Origin: Polaribacter sp.
Lineage (GTDB): Bacteria; Bacteroidota; Bacteroidia; Flavobacteriales; Flavobacteriaceae
Assembly (NCBI GenBank): GCA_029248845.1
Contig: JAQWIO010000020.1
Span: forward strand, 1-20,463
DNA length: 20,463 nucleotides
Direction: 5' to 3'
Shown: piece after piece, positions 7,884 through 15,465 of the stretch
Layout of the letters: each line of letters begins with the position of its first letter
How positions within the stretch are numbered: the stretch's first letter is position 1
Program-made: the position numbers and the translations under genes
Notes under the pieces: model-generated
The model's input: only the letters and a program-made list of their open reading frames with translations
The model's database searches: none
Told to the model about the DNA's origin: nothing

Positions 7884-7972
7884 TCTTATTTTATAATCAT
7901 TGCTGTAAATACAGAAGTCTACAAAAAATTAGTTTGGATTTCTGATCTTGCAAGAATTACATGCAACACAAA

Positions 7973-8001
7973 AAAGCCTTTCAAAAAAATTGAAAGGCTT
8001 T
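7973..8001. terminator. Bidirectional terminator between convergent genes
   Basis: AAAGCCTTTCA (7973-7983) pairs perfectly with TGAAAGGCTTT (7991-8001) around a seven-base A-rich loop. On the minus strand, where it would end the serA-fusion transcript, it is followed by a run of T; on the plus strand it is followed by a T-rich stretch and can end the NlpC/P60 gene. Confidence 0.9.
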
Positions 8002-8022
8002 CACTTTTTATAAATTTTAAAA

Positions 8023-9915
8023 CTAATAAAGAACTCTAAACTTTATTGTTCCTTCAACATTTCTTAACTTTTCAATTACTTCTTTGTTGTATTCTTTATC
8101 TAAATCTGTTATTACATAACCAACTTTTGGATCTGTAGACAAATACTGACCTGTAATATTTAAATCGTATTTCGCTAAAATCTTGTTGATTTTTGCCATC
8201 ACGCCTGGTACATTTTTATGAATATGTAAAAAACGATGTGCATTCGTTTGTCTTGGCAAACGAATATTTGGAAAATTAACAGCATCTACCGTATTTCCAG
8301 TATTAATGTAAGCCATAATTTTACTAGGAACAAAATCTGCAATACTTCTTTGTGCTTCTTCTGTACTACCTCCAACATGTGGTGTTAAAATTACGTTATC
8401 TAACCCTTTTAATTCAGTATAAAAATCACCATTCTTTCTAGGTTCAGACGGGTATACATCAACAGCAGCACCAGCGATTTTACCACTTTTTAAAGCAGTA
8501 GCTAATGCAGAAATATCTACCACAAAACCTCTTGCTAAGTTAACCAAATGTGCGCCATCTTTCATTTGAGAAATTTCTTTTTCTCCGAAGAAATTTTTAT
8601 TAGCAGGATTATCATCGACATGCAAAGTAACAACATCAGAAATGGCTAACAGATCTGTTAAGGTATCCATTTTAGTGGCATTTCCAAGTGCTAACTTGTC
8701 TTCAACGTCATAGTAGTAAACATCCATTCCCAAAGCCTCAGCTAGTACAGATAATTGCTTACCAATATTCCCATAACCAACAATTCCTAGTTTTTTACCG
8801 CGAACCTCTTTAGATCCCTCTGCTGTTTTATTCCATTGACCACTATGGATTTCTGTGCTTCTCTGAAAAACACTACGCATTAACATAATAATTTCTCCAA
8901 TTGCCAACTCAACTACAGAACGTGTGTTACTGTATGGAGCATTGAAAACAACAATTCCCTTTTCTTTACAAGATTCTAAATCAATTTGTTTAGTACCGAT
9001 ACAAAAAGCGCTAACAACCATCAATTTTTCTGCTGCAGCAACAACTCTTTCAGTAACATTTGTTTTAGAACGGATTCCTAAAACATGAACATCTTTTATT
9101 TTTTCTATCAATTCATCTTCAGACAAACTTTTAGAAACGGTTTCAACAGAAAACCCATCTGAAGATAACTTTGAAAAAGCATCTGGATGAACATTTTCTA
9201 ATAATAAAATTTTAATTCTATTCTTTGGGTATGAGATATTTCTTGGCAACTTATTTACGTATAAAAATTCATCTAAACTTGGGGCGATATGGTCAGCGTT
9301 TTCTGTTGTCTTAACTCTTGAAACATTTTCCGTATACGCAAAAAACTTGTCTGCTATACCTGCTTCACGAGTTACATAATCGCTATACCCATCTCCAATA
9401 ACTTGTATTTCTCCTTCTAGTTTCATGTCTTTTAAACACTGGATTTTTCCATTGTGCTGAGAAAGTGGGTTATTAACATCAAAGCTAATAATTTTCCCAT
9501 CTTTTGCAAATTCAAATGTGTTTGCAAACACTCTTTCTGAAGGGATATTGTATTCTTTTACAATAGGATCTATAAATTCTTTAAACCCACAAGATATGAC
9601 ATATATATCTTCTGCAAAGTTTTCAAAAAAATCTTTGTTACTTTCTATAGATTTTGAGACTTGTTTTTTTAAAGCCACTACTAAACCGGATAGATCAGCT
9701 TCATTAGCATCTAATAGTTTAATTCTTTTTTCTAGAGATTCTGTAAAAGATATTTCGCCATCGATTCCTAAATTAGTAATATGAATTATTTCTTGAATAA
9801 TTTCTTCTTTTTTAGGGTTATTTTTAAGCGAAATTTCTGCTAAAACGTCTAGAGCTTCAACACGTGTTAAAGTGCTATCAAAATCAAAAATATAATTTCT
9901 TTTTTTAGAAGTCAT
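8023..9915 (-). CDS. serA: Fusion of SerB-like HAD phosphatase and D-3-phosphoglycerate dehydrogenase
   Basis: A 630-residue two-enzyme protein for serine synthesis. Residues ~1-215 are a HAD phosphatase of phosphoserine phosphatase type: motif I DFDSTLT (11-17, D11/D13), motif II ISCG (107-110), a candidate motif III lysine at K157, and motif IV GDGYSD (174-179). Residues ~230-545 are phosphoglycerate dehydrogenase: Rossmann motif GIVGYGNIG (377-385) and catalytic R462, E491 and H513 (ARGF, PSEP, TPHVGG). Residues ~555-630 are an ACT domain, normally the serine feedback site. One chain thus carries the first (3-phosphoglycerate oxidation) and probably the last (phosphoserine hydrolysis) step; the middle transaminase SerC is not in the window. 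All motifs look intact. The phosphatase substrate is inferred. Confidence 0.93.
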   Translation of the reverse strand: MTSKKRNYIFDFDSTLTRVEALDVLAEISLKNNPKKEEIIQEIIHITNLGIDGEISFTESLEKRIKLLDANEADLSGLVVALKKQVSKSIESNKDFFENFAEDIYVISCGFKEFIDPIVKEYNIPSERVFANTFEFAKDGKIISFDVNNPLSQHNGKIQCLKDMKLEGEIQVIGDGYSDYVTREAGIADKFFAYTENVSRVKTTENADHIAPSLDEFLYVNKLPRNISYPKNRIKILLLENVHPDAFSKLSSDGFSVETVSKSLSEDELIEKIKDVHVLGIRSKTNVTERVVAAAEKLMVVSAFCIGTKQIDLESCKEKGIVVFNAPYSNTRSVVELAIGEIIMLMRSVFQRSTEIHSGQWNKTAEGSKEVRGKKLGIVGYGNIGKQLSVLAEALGMDVYYYDVEDKLALGNATKMDTLTDLLAISDVVTLHVDDNPANKNFFGEKEISQMKDGAHLVNLARGFVVDISALATALKSGKIAGAAVDVYPSEPRKNGDFYTELKGLDNVILTPHVGGSTEEAQRSIADFVPSKIMAYINTGNTVDAVNFPNIRLPRQTNAHRFLHIHKNVPGVMAKINKILAKYDLNITGQYLSTDPKVGYVITDLDKEYNKEVIEKLRNVEGTIKFRVLY

Positions 9916-9955
9916 TCCTTTGAGAATTCAGGTTGAATTTAAGTGAGTAAATCTA

Positions 9956-9963
9956 CAAATTTA
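9956..9963 (-). promoter_or_regulatory. Promoter -7 element for the serA fusion gene
   Basis: TAAATTTG on the minus strand (9963-9956) is a perfect TAnnTTTG element, ~40 bases before the start codon. No TTG is present at the best distance upstream (a CTG occurs at a 25-base spacing), so the -33 half is weak. Confidence 0.45.
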
Positions 9964-10057
9964 GACGGTAAGTAAGAAGCTATTTTTACAGTTTTATGAT
10001 ATCTTTTTTATATCCTATAAATATCAAAATACTTCACAAAAAAAACACATTAAACTC

Positions 10058-10879
10058 CTAAAAATTATCAAATTCTAAAAGAAGTAACCACCAAACAATT
10101 GGCAACAACTCTACCCAAAATGAACTAAAATATTTAGATTGGTAGGTTTTTGCTCTCATTAAGAAAATAATCAATAAAAAAAAGAAAATCATAAATGGTG
10201 TTTTTACAATTACTTTAGAGGAGAATGTATATTCTAAAACCAAAGAAAAAATCATTAGCATCAATCCCAACTTCTTTGTTTTTTGAACTCCAATTTTCTT
10301 TGGAATTGTTTGTAAAGAAATCGCATCATATTTTACATCTCTAATATCAAAAGGTAATATTAAAACAACAACAACAACAAAACGTTGCACTAGAGATAAA
10401 ACTGCCTCTAAAGAAATTTCTTTACCCACTTCAATCAACGGAATTAAAACAGTAAAACCTGCCCATACGAATGCCACAACTATAATTTTCAAATAACTGA
10501 CCGCTCTCAAGTTTTTTTCAAAACCACTTAAAAAGGGAACCGCATATAAAATAGTTAACAATATGAGAGGCATTGTGAAATAATGTGTTTTAAGAGAGAT
10601 TTGAGAAGCATAAAATAACAATGCTAAAAAACAAAAAAATGAAAAAATCTGAATAATTTTTAAATCTTTCGTTAAACTTCTGTGATGTAATTTTGCTACA
10701 CCAGCATATTTTATAAAATTATAGCCCGAAATCGTTCCAAAAAAAATAAAATAATATAAATTTTCATTATGGGGAAGCTCAAAATATATTTCTGTAATTC
10801 TTAAAAACGCGTATACTGAAAAAGCAACATGAATACTTGCATTTAAATAAAAATCAAAAAGTAATTTAAAGAATCTCAT
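10058..10879 (-). CDS. UbiA-like polytopic membrane protein
   Basis: A 273-residue protein with about eight hydrophobic segments across its length, so an inner-membrane protein. The cytosolic loop PFDIRDVKYD followed by AISLQTIPKKIG (176-197) matches the second aspartate motif region of UbiA prenyltransferases (D181xxxD185). The region where the first motif NDxxD should be reads YNFIKYAG (53-60): Asn54 is present but both aspartates are missing. It may therefore be a diverged UbiA-fold protein with altered or no prenyl-diphosphate chemistry. The start at 10879 gives a natural N-terminus; a TATTTTTG (10891-10884) lies only four bases before it, so a nearly leaderless transcript is possible. 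It follows the serA gene on the same strand order but is separated by that gene's own promoter. Function unknown. Confidence 0.7.
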   Translation of the reverse strand: MRFFKLLFDFYLNASIHVAFSVYAFLRITEIYFELPHNENLYYFIFFGTISGYNFIKYAGVAKLHHRSLTKDLKIIQIFSFFCFLALLFYASQISLKTHYFTMPLILLTILYAVPFLSGFEKNLRAVSYLKIIVVAFVWAGFTVLIPLIEVGKEISLEAVLSLVQRFVVVVVLILPFDIRDVKYDAISLQTIPKKIGVQKTKKLGLMLMIFSLVLEYTFSSKVIVKTPFMIFFFLLIIFLMRAKTYQSKYFSSFWVELLPIVWWLLLLEFDNF

Positions 10880-10950
10880 TTTGCAAAAATAAAGGTTATG
10901 TTGATAACATTTATATTTGGTTAATAATTAACCTTTTTTATCAGCTTAAT

Positions 10951-10985
10951 TTGAATTTTTGAAACTCACAAAAGGCTTATTTTTG
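10951..10985 (+). promoter_or_regulatory. Promoter for gcvP
   Basis: TATTTTTG at 10978-10985 is a perfect TAnnTTTG -7 element. TTG triplets upstream lie at 10951-10953 (24-base spacer) and 10959-10961 (16-base spacer), both slightly outside the usual 17-23. The predicted leader to the gcvP ATG is ~75 bases long. Confidence 0.5.
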
Positions 10986-11010
10986 TTGTTTATAAATTTA
11001 TTAATGTATA

Positions 11011-11025
11011 GGTGTTGCAGACACC
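11011..11025 (+). promoter_or_regulatory. Small perfect hairpin in the gcvP leader
   Basis: GGTGT-TGCAG-ACACC forms a five-pair stem with a five-base loop, midway between the predicted transcription start and the gcvP ATG. It does not contain the conserved core of the known glycine riboswitch as far as I can tell. A regulatory role is only a suggestion. Confidence 0.35.
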
Positions 11026-11067
11026 AACTAATTGGATTGGAATACATTCAAACAAAACTGAAAGTTA

Positions 11068-13914
11068 ATGAATATAAATTCGTTTCAAAATAGACATATT
11101 GGCCCAAACAAGAAGGAACAAGAAAAAATGTTATCGACCCTAAAAGTCGAGACTTTAGATCAATTAATTTTTGAAACAATCCCAAACGATATTCGTTTAA
11201 AAAACGACCTAGATCTAGCTCCTGCAATGAGTGAACATCAGTATTTGGAACATATTAAAGAATTGTCTGAAAAAAATAAAGTTTTTAAAAGCTATATTGG
11301 CTTAGGATATCACGAAGCAATTGTACCAAGTGTAATTCAACGTAATATTTTAGAAAACCCGGGTTGGTACACTGCATACACTCCCTATCAAGCAGAAATT
11401 GCTCAAGGACGTTTAGAAGCCTTGTTAAATTATCAAACGATGATTTGTGATTTAACAGGAATGGAATTAGCAAATGCTTCTTTATTAGACGAGTCTACCG
11501 CTGCTGCAGAGGCAATGACATTGTTATTTGATGTTAGAGAAAGAGTAAAGAAAAAAGCAGGAGCTCATAAGTTTTTTGTTTCAAATGAAATTTTACCTCA
11601 AACATTATCCCTTCTTCAAACAAGATCTTCGCCTATTGGAATTGAATTGGTGATTGGAAATCACAAAGACTTTGATTTTTCTGATGATTTTTTTGGAGCT
11701 ATTTTACAATACCCTGGAAAGTTTGGACAAATTTTTAATTATGAAGAATTTGTTACTAGAGCTAATGAAAATAATATAAAAGTAGCTGTTGCTGCAGATA
11801 TTTTATCCCTCGTAAAACTAAAATCACCTGGCGAATTTGGGGCTTCCGTTGTTGTGGGAACTAGTCAACGTTTTGGAATCCCTCTGGGTTATGGAGGTCC
11901 GCACGCTGCTTTTTTTGCGACTAAAAAAGCATACAAAAGAAGTATTCCTGGACGTATTATTGGGGTTACCAAAGACAGAAATGGAAATCGTGCTTTGCGA
12001 ATGGCACTCCAAACGAGAGAACAACATATCAAGCGTGAAAAAGCAACTTCTAATATTTGTACCGCTCAGGTATTATTAGCTGTTATGGCAGGAATGTACG
12101 CTGTTTACCATGGTAAAGATGGCTTGCAATACATTGCAGATACTATTCATACAAATACCCAAAAATTATCTTCAATTTTAAAAAATTTAGGCTTTAAACA
12201 ACTCAACTCTTCTTATTTTGATACGATTTTAATTGAAGTAGAAGCAGCTAAATTAAAATCAGTTTCTGAAGCTAAAAATATTAATTTTAATTATGTAGAT
12301 GACAATCATGTTTCTATTTCTATAAATGAAACTGTTGGAGTTGACGAAATTAAAGCTATTGTAAATTGCTTTGAAGAAGCTTTCAATCTTTCGGTTTTTA
12401 AGGCTGGTACATCATCATTCTCAAGCAGTGCAATTCCTGAAGCTCTTCAAAGAAACACTACGTTTTTAGAAAATAATATATTTAACACGTACCAATCTGA
12501 AACAAATATGATGCGTTATATCAAAAGATTAGAACGTAAAGATTTGGCTTTAAATCATTCTATGATTTCTTTAGGCTCGTGTACTATGAAATTAAATGCA
12601 GCTTCAGAAATGCTTCCTTTAAGCAATCCACAATGGGGTAATATTCACCCTTTTGTACCATTAAATCAAGCTGAGGGATATCATAAAGTTTTAAGAAAGT
12701 TAGAACAGCAATTAAATATAGTAACTGGATTTGCTGGCACGTCTTTACAGCCTAATTCTGGTGCTCAAGGTGAGTTTGCGGGTTTAATGACCATAAGAGC
12801 CTACCATCAATCAAACGGAGATTCACATAGAAACATTTGTCTGATTCCTGCCTCTGCTCATGGAACAAACCCTGCTTCAGCCGTAATGGCAGGAATGAAG
12901 GTGATCGTTACCAAAACTGCAGAGAATGGAAATATAGACGTGAATGATTTACGCGAAAAAGCCGAAATCCATAAAAATAATTTAGCAGCTTTAATGGTTA
13001 CTTATCCTTCCACTCATGGAGTTTACGAAAAAGAAATTAAAGAAATTACAAAAATTATTCATGATCATGGTGGACAGGTTTATATGGATGGTGCTAATAT
13101 GAATGCACAGGTTGGCCTCACAAATCCTGCTACTATTGGTGCTGATGTTTGTCACTTAAACTTACACAAAACATTTGCTATTCCTCATGGTGGTGGTGGC
13201 CCTGGAGTTGGACCAATTTGCGTTGCTCCTCAATTAGTTCCTTTCTTACCCTCTAATCCGGTAATTGAAACTGGTGGGAAAAATGCCATTACAGCTATTT
13301 CTGCAGCACCCTGGGGTTCTGCCTTAGCGTGTTTAATTTCTTACGGATACATTACAATGTTGGGAGCAAAAGGGTTGACAGACTCAACAAAACTTGCCAT
13401 CCTAAACGCAAATTATATTAAAGAACGTTTGAATGGATATTATAGAACTCTTTATACGGGTGAAATGAATAGGGCTGCTCATGAAATGATCATAGATTGT
13501 AGAGATTTTAAACAAAACGGAATTGAAGTTGTAGATATTGCAAAACGACTTATGGATTATGGCTTCCATGCACCAACGGTTTCTTTCCCTGTTGGAGGAA
13601 CAATGATGATTGAACCAACAGAATCTGAGAGTATAGATGAACTAGATCGCTTTTGTGACGCCATGATTTCTATTCGTGAGGAAATTAAAAATGCGTCTAA
13701 AGGAAATGATAACAACCCTTTAAAAAATGCACCTCACACACAAGAAATGCTAACTGCTGATATTTGGGATTTTCCATATACTAGACAACAGGCCGCTTTT
13801 CCTTTGGCTTTTATTGCTGATAATAAATTCTGGCCCACTGTTCGAAGAGTTGATGATGCTTTTGGCGATAGGAACTTAATTTGTTCTTGTAACCCCATTG
13901 AAGATTATCTATAA
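11068..13914 (+). CDS. gcvP: Glycine dehydrogenase (decarboxylating), P-protein
   Basis: A 948-residue full-length, single-chain P-protein of the glycine cleavage system. It decarboxylates glycine with PLP and passes the aminomethyl group to lipoyl H-protein, feeding one-carbon units to tetrahydrofolate. The two homologous halves are both present: residues ~1-440 (start RHIGPNKKEQEKML; GLGYHEAIVPSVI; ENPGWYTAYTPYQAEIAQGR) and ~450-948 (LGSCTMKLNAASEM; QPNSGAQGEFAGL). The PLP lysine is K701 in HLNLHKTFAIPHGGGGPGVG. The ending YTRQQAAFPL ... NLICSCNP (split here) is typical. Length agrees with the ~950-residue norm. The T and H protein genes are not adjacent, which is usual for this group. A thiE-like gene follows 41 bases later and is probably cotranscribed. 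Confidence 0.98.
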   Translation: MNINSFQNRHIGPNKKEQEKMLSTLKVETLDQLIFETIPNDIRLKNDLDLAPAMSEHQYLEHIKELSEKNKVFKSYIGLGYHEAIVPSVIQRNILENPGWYTAYTPYQAEIAQGRLEALLNYQTMICDLTGMELANASLLDESTAAAEAMTLLFDVRERVKKKAGAHKFFVSNEILPQTLSLLQTRSSPIGIELVIGNHKDFDFSDDFFGAILQYPGKFGQIFNYEEFVTRANENNIKVAVAADILSLVKLKSPGEFGASVVVGTSQRFGIPLGYGGPHAAFFATKKAYKRSIPGRIIGVTKDRNGNRALRMALQTREQHIKREKATSNICTAQVLLAVMAGMYAVYHGKDGLQYIADTIHTNTQKLSSILKNLGFKQLNSSYFDTILIEVEAAKLKSVSEAKNINFNYVDDNHVSISINETVGVDEIKAIVNCFEEAFNLSVFKAGTSSFSSSAIPEALQRNTTFLENNIFNTYQSETNMMRYIKRLERKDLALNHSMISLGSCTMKLNAASEMLPLSNPQWGNIHPFVPLNQAEGYHKVLRKLEQQLNIVTGFAGTSLQPNSGAQGEFAGLMTIRAYHQSNGDSHRNICLIPASAHGTNPASAVMAGMKVIVTKTAENGNIDVNDLREKAEIHKNNLAALMVTYPSTHGVYEKEIKEITKIIHDHGGQVYMDGANMNAQVGLTNPATIGADVCHLNLHKTFAIPHGGGGPGVGPICVAPQLVPFLPSNPVIETGGKNAITAISAAPWGSALACLISYGYITMLGAKGLTDSTKLAILNANYIKERLNGYYRTLYTGEMNRAAHEMIIDCRDFKQNGIEVVDIAKRLMDYGFHAPTVSFPVGGTMMIEPTESESIDELDRFCDAMISIREEIKNASKGNDNNPLKNAPHTQEMLTADIWDFPYTRQQAAFPLAFIADNKFWPTVRRVDDAFGDRNLICSCNPIEDYL

Positions 13915-13955
13915 GAAGATATTTCCTTCACAAAAACAAGATCGTAAAAAATAAT

Positions 13956-14606
13956 ATGATACCTAAATTACATTATATATCTCAGGGAATAAATGCTCAA
14001 GAACATTTAAATAATATTCAAGCAGCTTGTACTTCTGGGGTAGAACTGGTTCAGTTACGTTTAAAAAAATTTGACACTAAAACAGTTCTAGAAACAGCCA
14101 AAAAAGCCAGAGAAATTACAGATCGATTTCAAACTCGTTTAATCATCAACGATTTTTACAAAATAGCCGCAGAGATAAAGGCAGATGGTGTTCATTTAGA
14201 ACAATTAAAAATCTGCCCAAAAATTGTAAGAAAAGAATTGGCTTCTTGGCAAATTATAGGAAGCAAAGCTTCTACAATAGAGGAATGTAAAAAACTTATT
14301 GAAAAAAAAGTTGATTACATAGAATTGGGACCATTTCGTTTAAATAATTTAAAAAATAATTCAAATACCGCATTAGGTGAAAAAGGATTTTTAACAATAC
14401 TCTCAGCTTTGAAAAGCAATATTCCAATCATTGCAACCGGAGGAATCACCCAAAATGATATTCTTGATTTGATGATAACAGGTGTTTATGGCATTGGAAT
14501 TTCTGAGGAAATTACTCGAAATTTCAATAGTATTTCTAAATTTAAAGAAATAATAAGCGGTGAAAAAGCACAAGAACAAACTTGGAAACCAAATGAAAAA
14601 AAATAA
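13956..14606 (+). CDS. Thiamine phosphate synthase-like protein with altered active site
   Basis: A 216-residue TIM-barrel protein of the ThiE/TenI family. ThiE joins HMP diphosphate and thiazole phosphate into thiamine phosphate. Recognisable blocks: VQLRLKKFD (32-40), IINDFYKIAAEIKADGVHLE (63-82), IIGSKASTIEE (100-110), DYIELGPF (120-127) and IIATGGI (158-164). The phosphate-binding loop after GPF, normally T-x-T-K/TTTKK, reads RLNNLKNNSNT (128-138), and the D usually after GVHLGQ is replaced (GVHLEQLK). This departs from active ThiE, so it may be a TenI-like or repurposed member or a decaying duplicate. It has no thi genes nearby and sits in tandem with gcvP. The Lys-rich tail (202-216) is an extra. 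Family is firm; activity is doubtful. Confidence 0.8.
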   Translation: MIPKLHYISQGINAQEHLNNIQAACTSGVELVQLRLKKFDTKTVLETAKKAREITDRFQTRLIINDFYKIAAEIKADGVHLEQLKICPKIVRKELASWQIIGSKASTIEECKKLIEKKVDYIELGPFRLNNLKNNSNTALGEKGFLTILSALKSNIPIIATGGITQNDILDLMITGVYGIGISEEITRNFNSISKFKEIISGEKAQEQTWKPNEKK

Positions 14607-14899
14607 AAACGATCGTATTTAGTAATAATGATTGTTATAATCAATCATTATCAACTAGTTTCAATTAAAAGTTTTTAACCAATAACTTGATGTTTTAAAA
14701 TAAATTAATTTATACTAATCAATAAAAAAGACATAATCCAACATCAGAATAGAATTTCATGACCATAATTATTGTAATCTGTTAGCATCTGATTGAATAA
14801 GGTAAAAGTGATTCTAGGAAACAAATTTTACTTCACAAAAGTAAGAGTTAAAAAAAGTATATTTATAAAAGAAAAAGCAAAAATAAAGATTGTAAACAA
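14607..14899. other. Gene-free stretch between thiE-like gene and rpmE2 terminator
   Basis: About 290 AT-rich bases with no supported gene; short open frames here have no start context or family likeness. It contains the 14625-14651 inverted repeat, and a six-pair palindrome TTACTT-CACAA-AAGTAA at 14828-14844 that overlaps a minus-strand TACTTTTG. I see no RNA gene or mobile element. Confidence 0.6.
14625..14651. repeat. Perfect 10-bp inverted repeat after the thiE-like gene
   Basis: ATAATGATTG (14625-14634), seven bases (TTATAAT), and CAATCATTAT (14642-14651) are exact reverse complements. It begins 19 bases after the stop codon. No T run follows on the plus strand, so it is a poor classical terminator; it may stabilise the 3' end of the gcvP transcript or be a dimeric protein site. 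Confidence 0.6.
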
Positions 14900-14927
14900 A
14901 AAACTCCAACATGAATGTTGGAGTTTT
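14894..14927 (-). terminator. Rho-independent terminator of rpmE2
   Basis: AAAACTCCAACA (14900-14911) pairs perfectly with TGTTGGAGTTTT (14916-14927) around TGAA. Read on the minus strand, the stem runs into six T and a T-rich tail. It lies 25 bases past the rpmE2 stop. Confidence 0.92.
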
Positions 14928-14952
14928 GAATATCTTGAAAATTCTGAAAGAA

Positions 14953-15204
14953 TTACTTCTTAAATTTTGCGTATTTAGTTTTAAATTTATCAATACGTCC
15001 TGCAGCATCAATAAGTTTAGATTTACCAGTGTAAAATGGATGAGAAGTTCTAGAAATCTCTAATTTTACTAAAGGATACTCAACACCATCAACTTCTAAA
15101 GTTTCTTTAGTGTCTACAGTAGAACGTGTTAAAAACACATCTTCGTTAGACATGTCTTTAAATGCTACCATTCTATAATTTTCTGGATGAATTCCTTTTT
15201 TCAT
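14953..15204 (-). CDS. rpmE2: 50S ribosomal protein L31 type B
   Basis: An 83-residue L31 of the zinc-free B type, a component of the large ribosomal subunit that bridges to the small subunit. The start MKKGIHPENYRMVAFKDM and the segment ISRTSHPFYTGKSKLIDAAG (50-69) are diagnostic. The four cysteines of zinc-binding L31A are absent and the protein has no cysteine. Length is normal for type B (80-90). It is monocistronic, with its own promoter at 15303-15331 and a strong terminator. The ~90-base leader has potential stems, so control at the RNA level is conceivable. In other bacteria L31B can replace L31A under zinc shortage; here, whether an L31A exists elsewhere cannot be seen. Confidence 0.98.
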   Translation of the reverse strand: MKKGIHPENYRMVAFKDMSNEDVFLTRSTVDTKETLEVDGVEYPLVKLEISRTSHPFYTGKSKLIDAAGRIDKFKTKYAKFKK

Positions 15205-15296
15205 TTTATTCTATTTTAATACTTTAATATTATGTTTGTATGAGTATAGTTGGTAAGGCTTACTCTAGTTCTAAGTAGCTATGAACTACTATTTTG
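15205..15296 (-). promoter_or_regulatory. Leader of rpmE2 with candidate adjacent stems
   Basis: The predicted ~92-base untranslated leader holds two directly adjacent inverted repeats: GAGTA/TACTC (15242-15246 with 15261-15265) and TAGTTC/GAACTA (15266-15271 with 15283-15288). An alternative pairing AGTAG/CTACT (15274-15278 with 15286-15290) would compete with the second. This could be a ribosomal-protein leader, but the stems are short and I do not recognise a known motif. Confidence 0.4.
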
Positions 15297-15302
15297 AGGA
15301 TG

Positions 15303-15331
15303 CAAATTTAACCATATTTTTTAATTTACAA
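15303..15331 (-). promoter_or_regulatory. Strong flavobacterial promoter for rpmE2
   Basis: On the minus strand TTG (15331-15329), an 18-base spacer and TAAATTTG (15310-15303) match the TTG / TAnnTTTG consensus exactly. This fits a highly expressed ribosomal protein gene. Predicted start of transcription near 15296. Confidence 0.75.
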
Positions 15332-15355
15332 ATAAATATGTTGTTTTTATTTGAC

Positions 15356-15375
15356 CTAACGGATACAGTCGTTAG
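15356..15375. repeat. Inverted repeat CTAACG-N8-CGTTAG between divergent genes
   Basis: A perfect six-base inverted repeat with an eight-base spacer lies between the rpmE2 promoter and the candidate start region of the plus-strand lipoprotein gene. The size and place would suit a dimeric regulator, but a single short copy can occur by chance. Confidence 0.35.
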
Positions 15376-15384
15376 ATTTATACT

Positions 15385-15392
15385 TACTTTTG
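15385..15392 (+). promoter_or_regulatory. Possible -7 element for the glutamine cyclotransferase gene
   Basis: TACTTTTG matches TAnnTTTG and lies 74 bases before the start codon at 15466. No TTG occurs at the right distance upstream, so this is weak. Confidence 0.3.
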
Positions 15393-15465
15393 TTGATGAA
15401 TAATGGTTTTTTGTCACTTTTTTAAAAAGTAAAAAAACTAAAATTAAATATCTAAAATTACAAAA

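Noticed and set aside
10345..10390. Run of ACA/AAC triplets resembling a microsatellite
   Set aside because: It encodes a valine-rich membrane helix (VVVVV) of the UbiA-like protein and needs no other explanation.
14828..14844. TTACTT-CACAA-AAGTAA palindrome overlapping a minus-strand TACTTTTG, as promoter of a small RNA
   Set aside because: No conserved RNA structure, no terminator at a fitting distance and no matching -33 element seen; too speculative.
14814..15011. 65-codon minus-strand open frame overlapping rpmE2
   Set aside because: Hydrophobic low-complexity translation of AT-rich DNA, overlapping a terminator and a certain gene in another frame.
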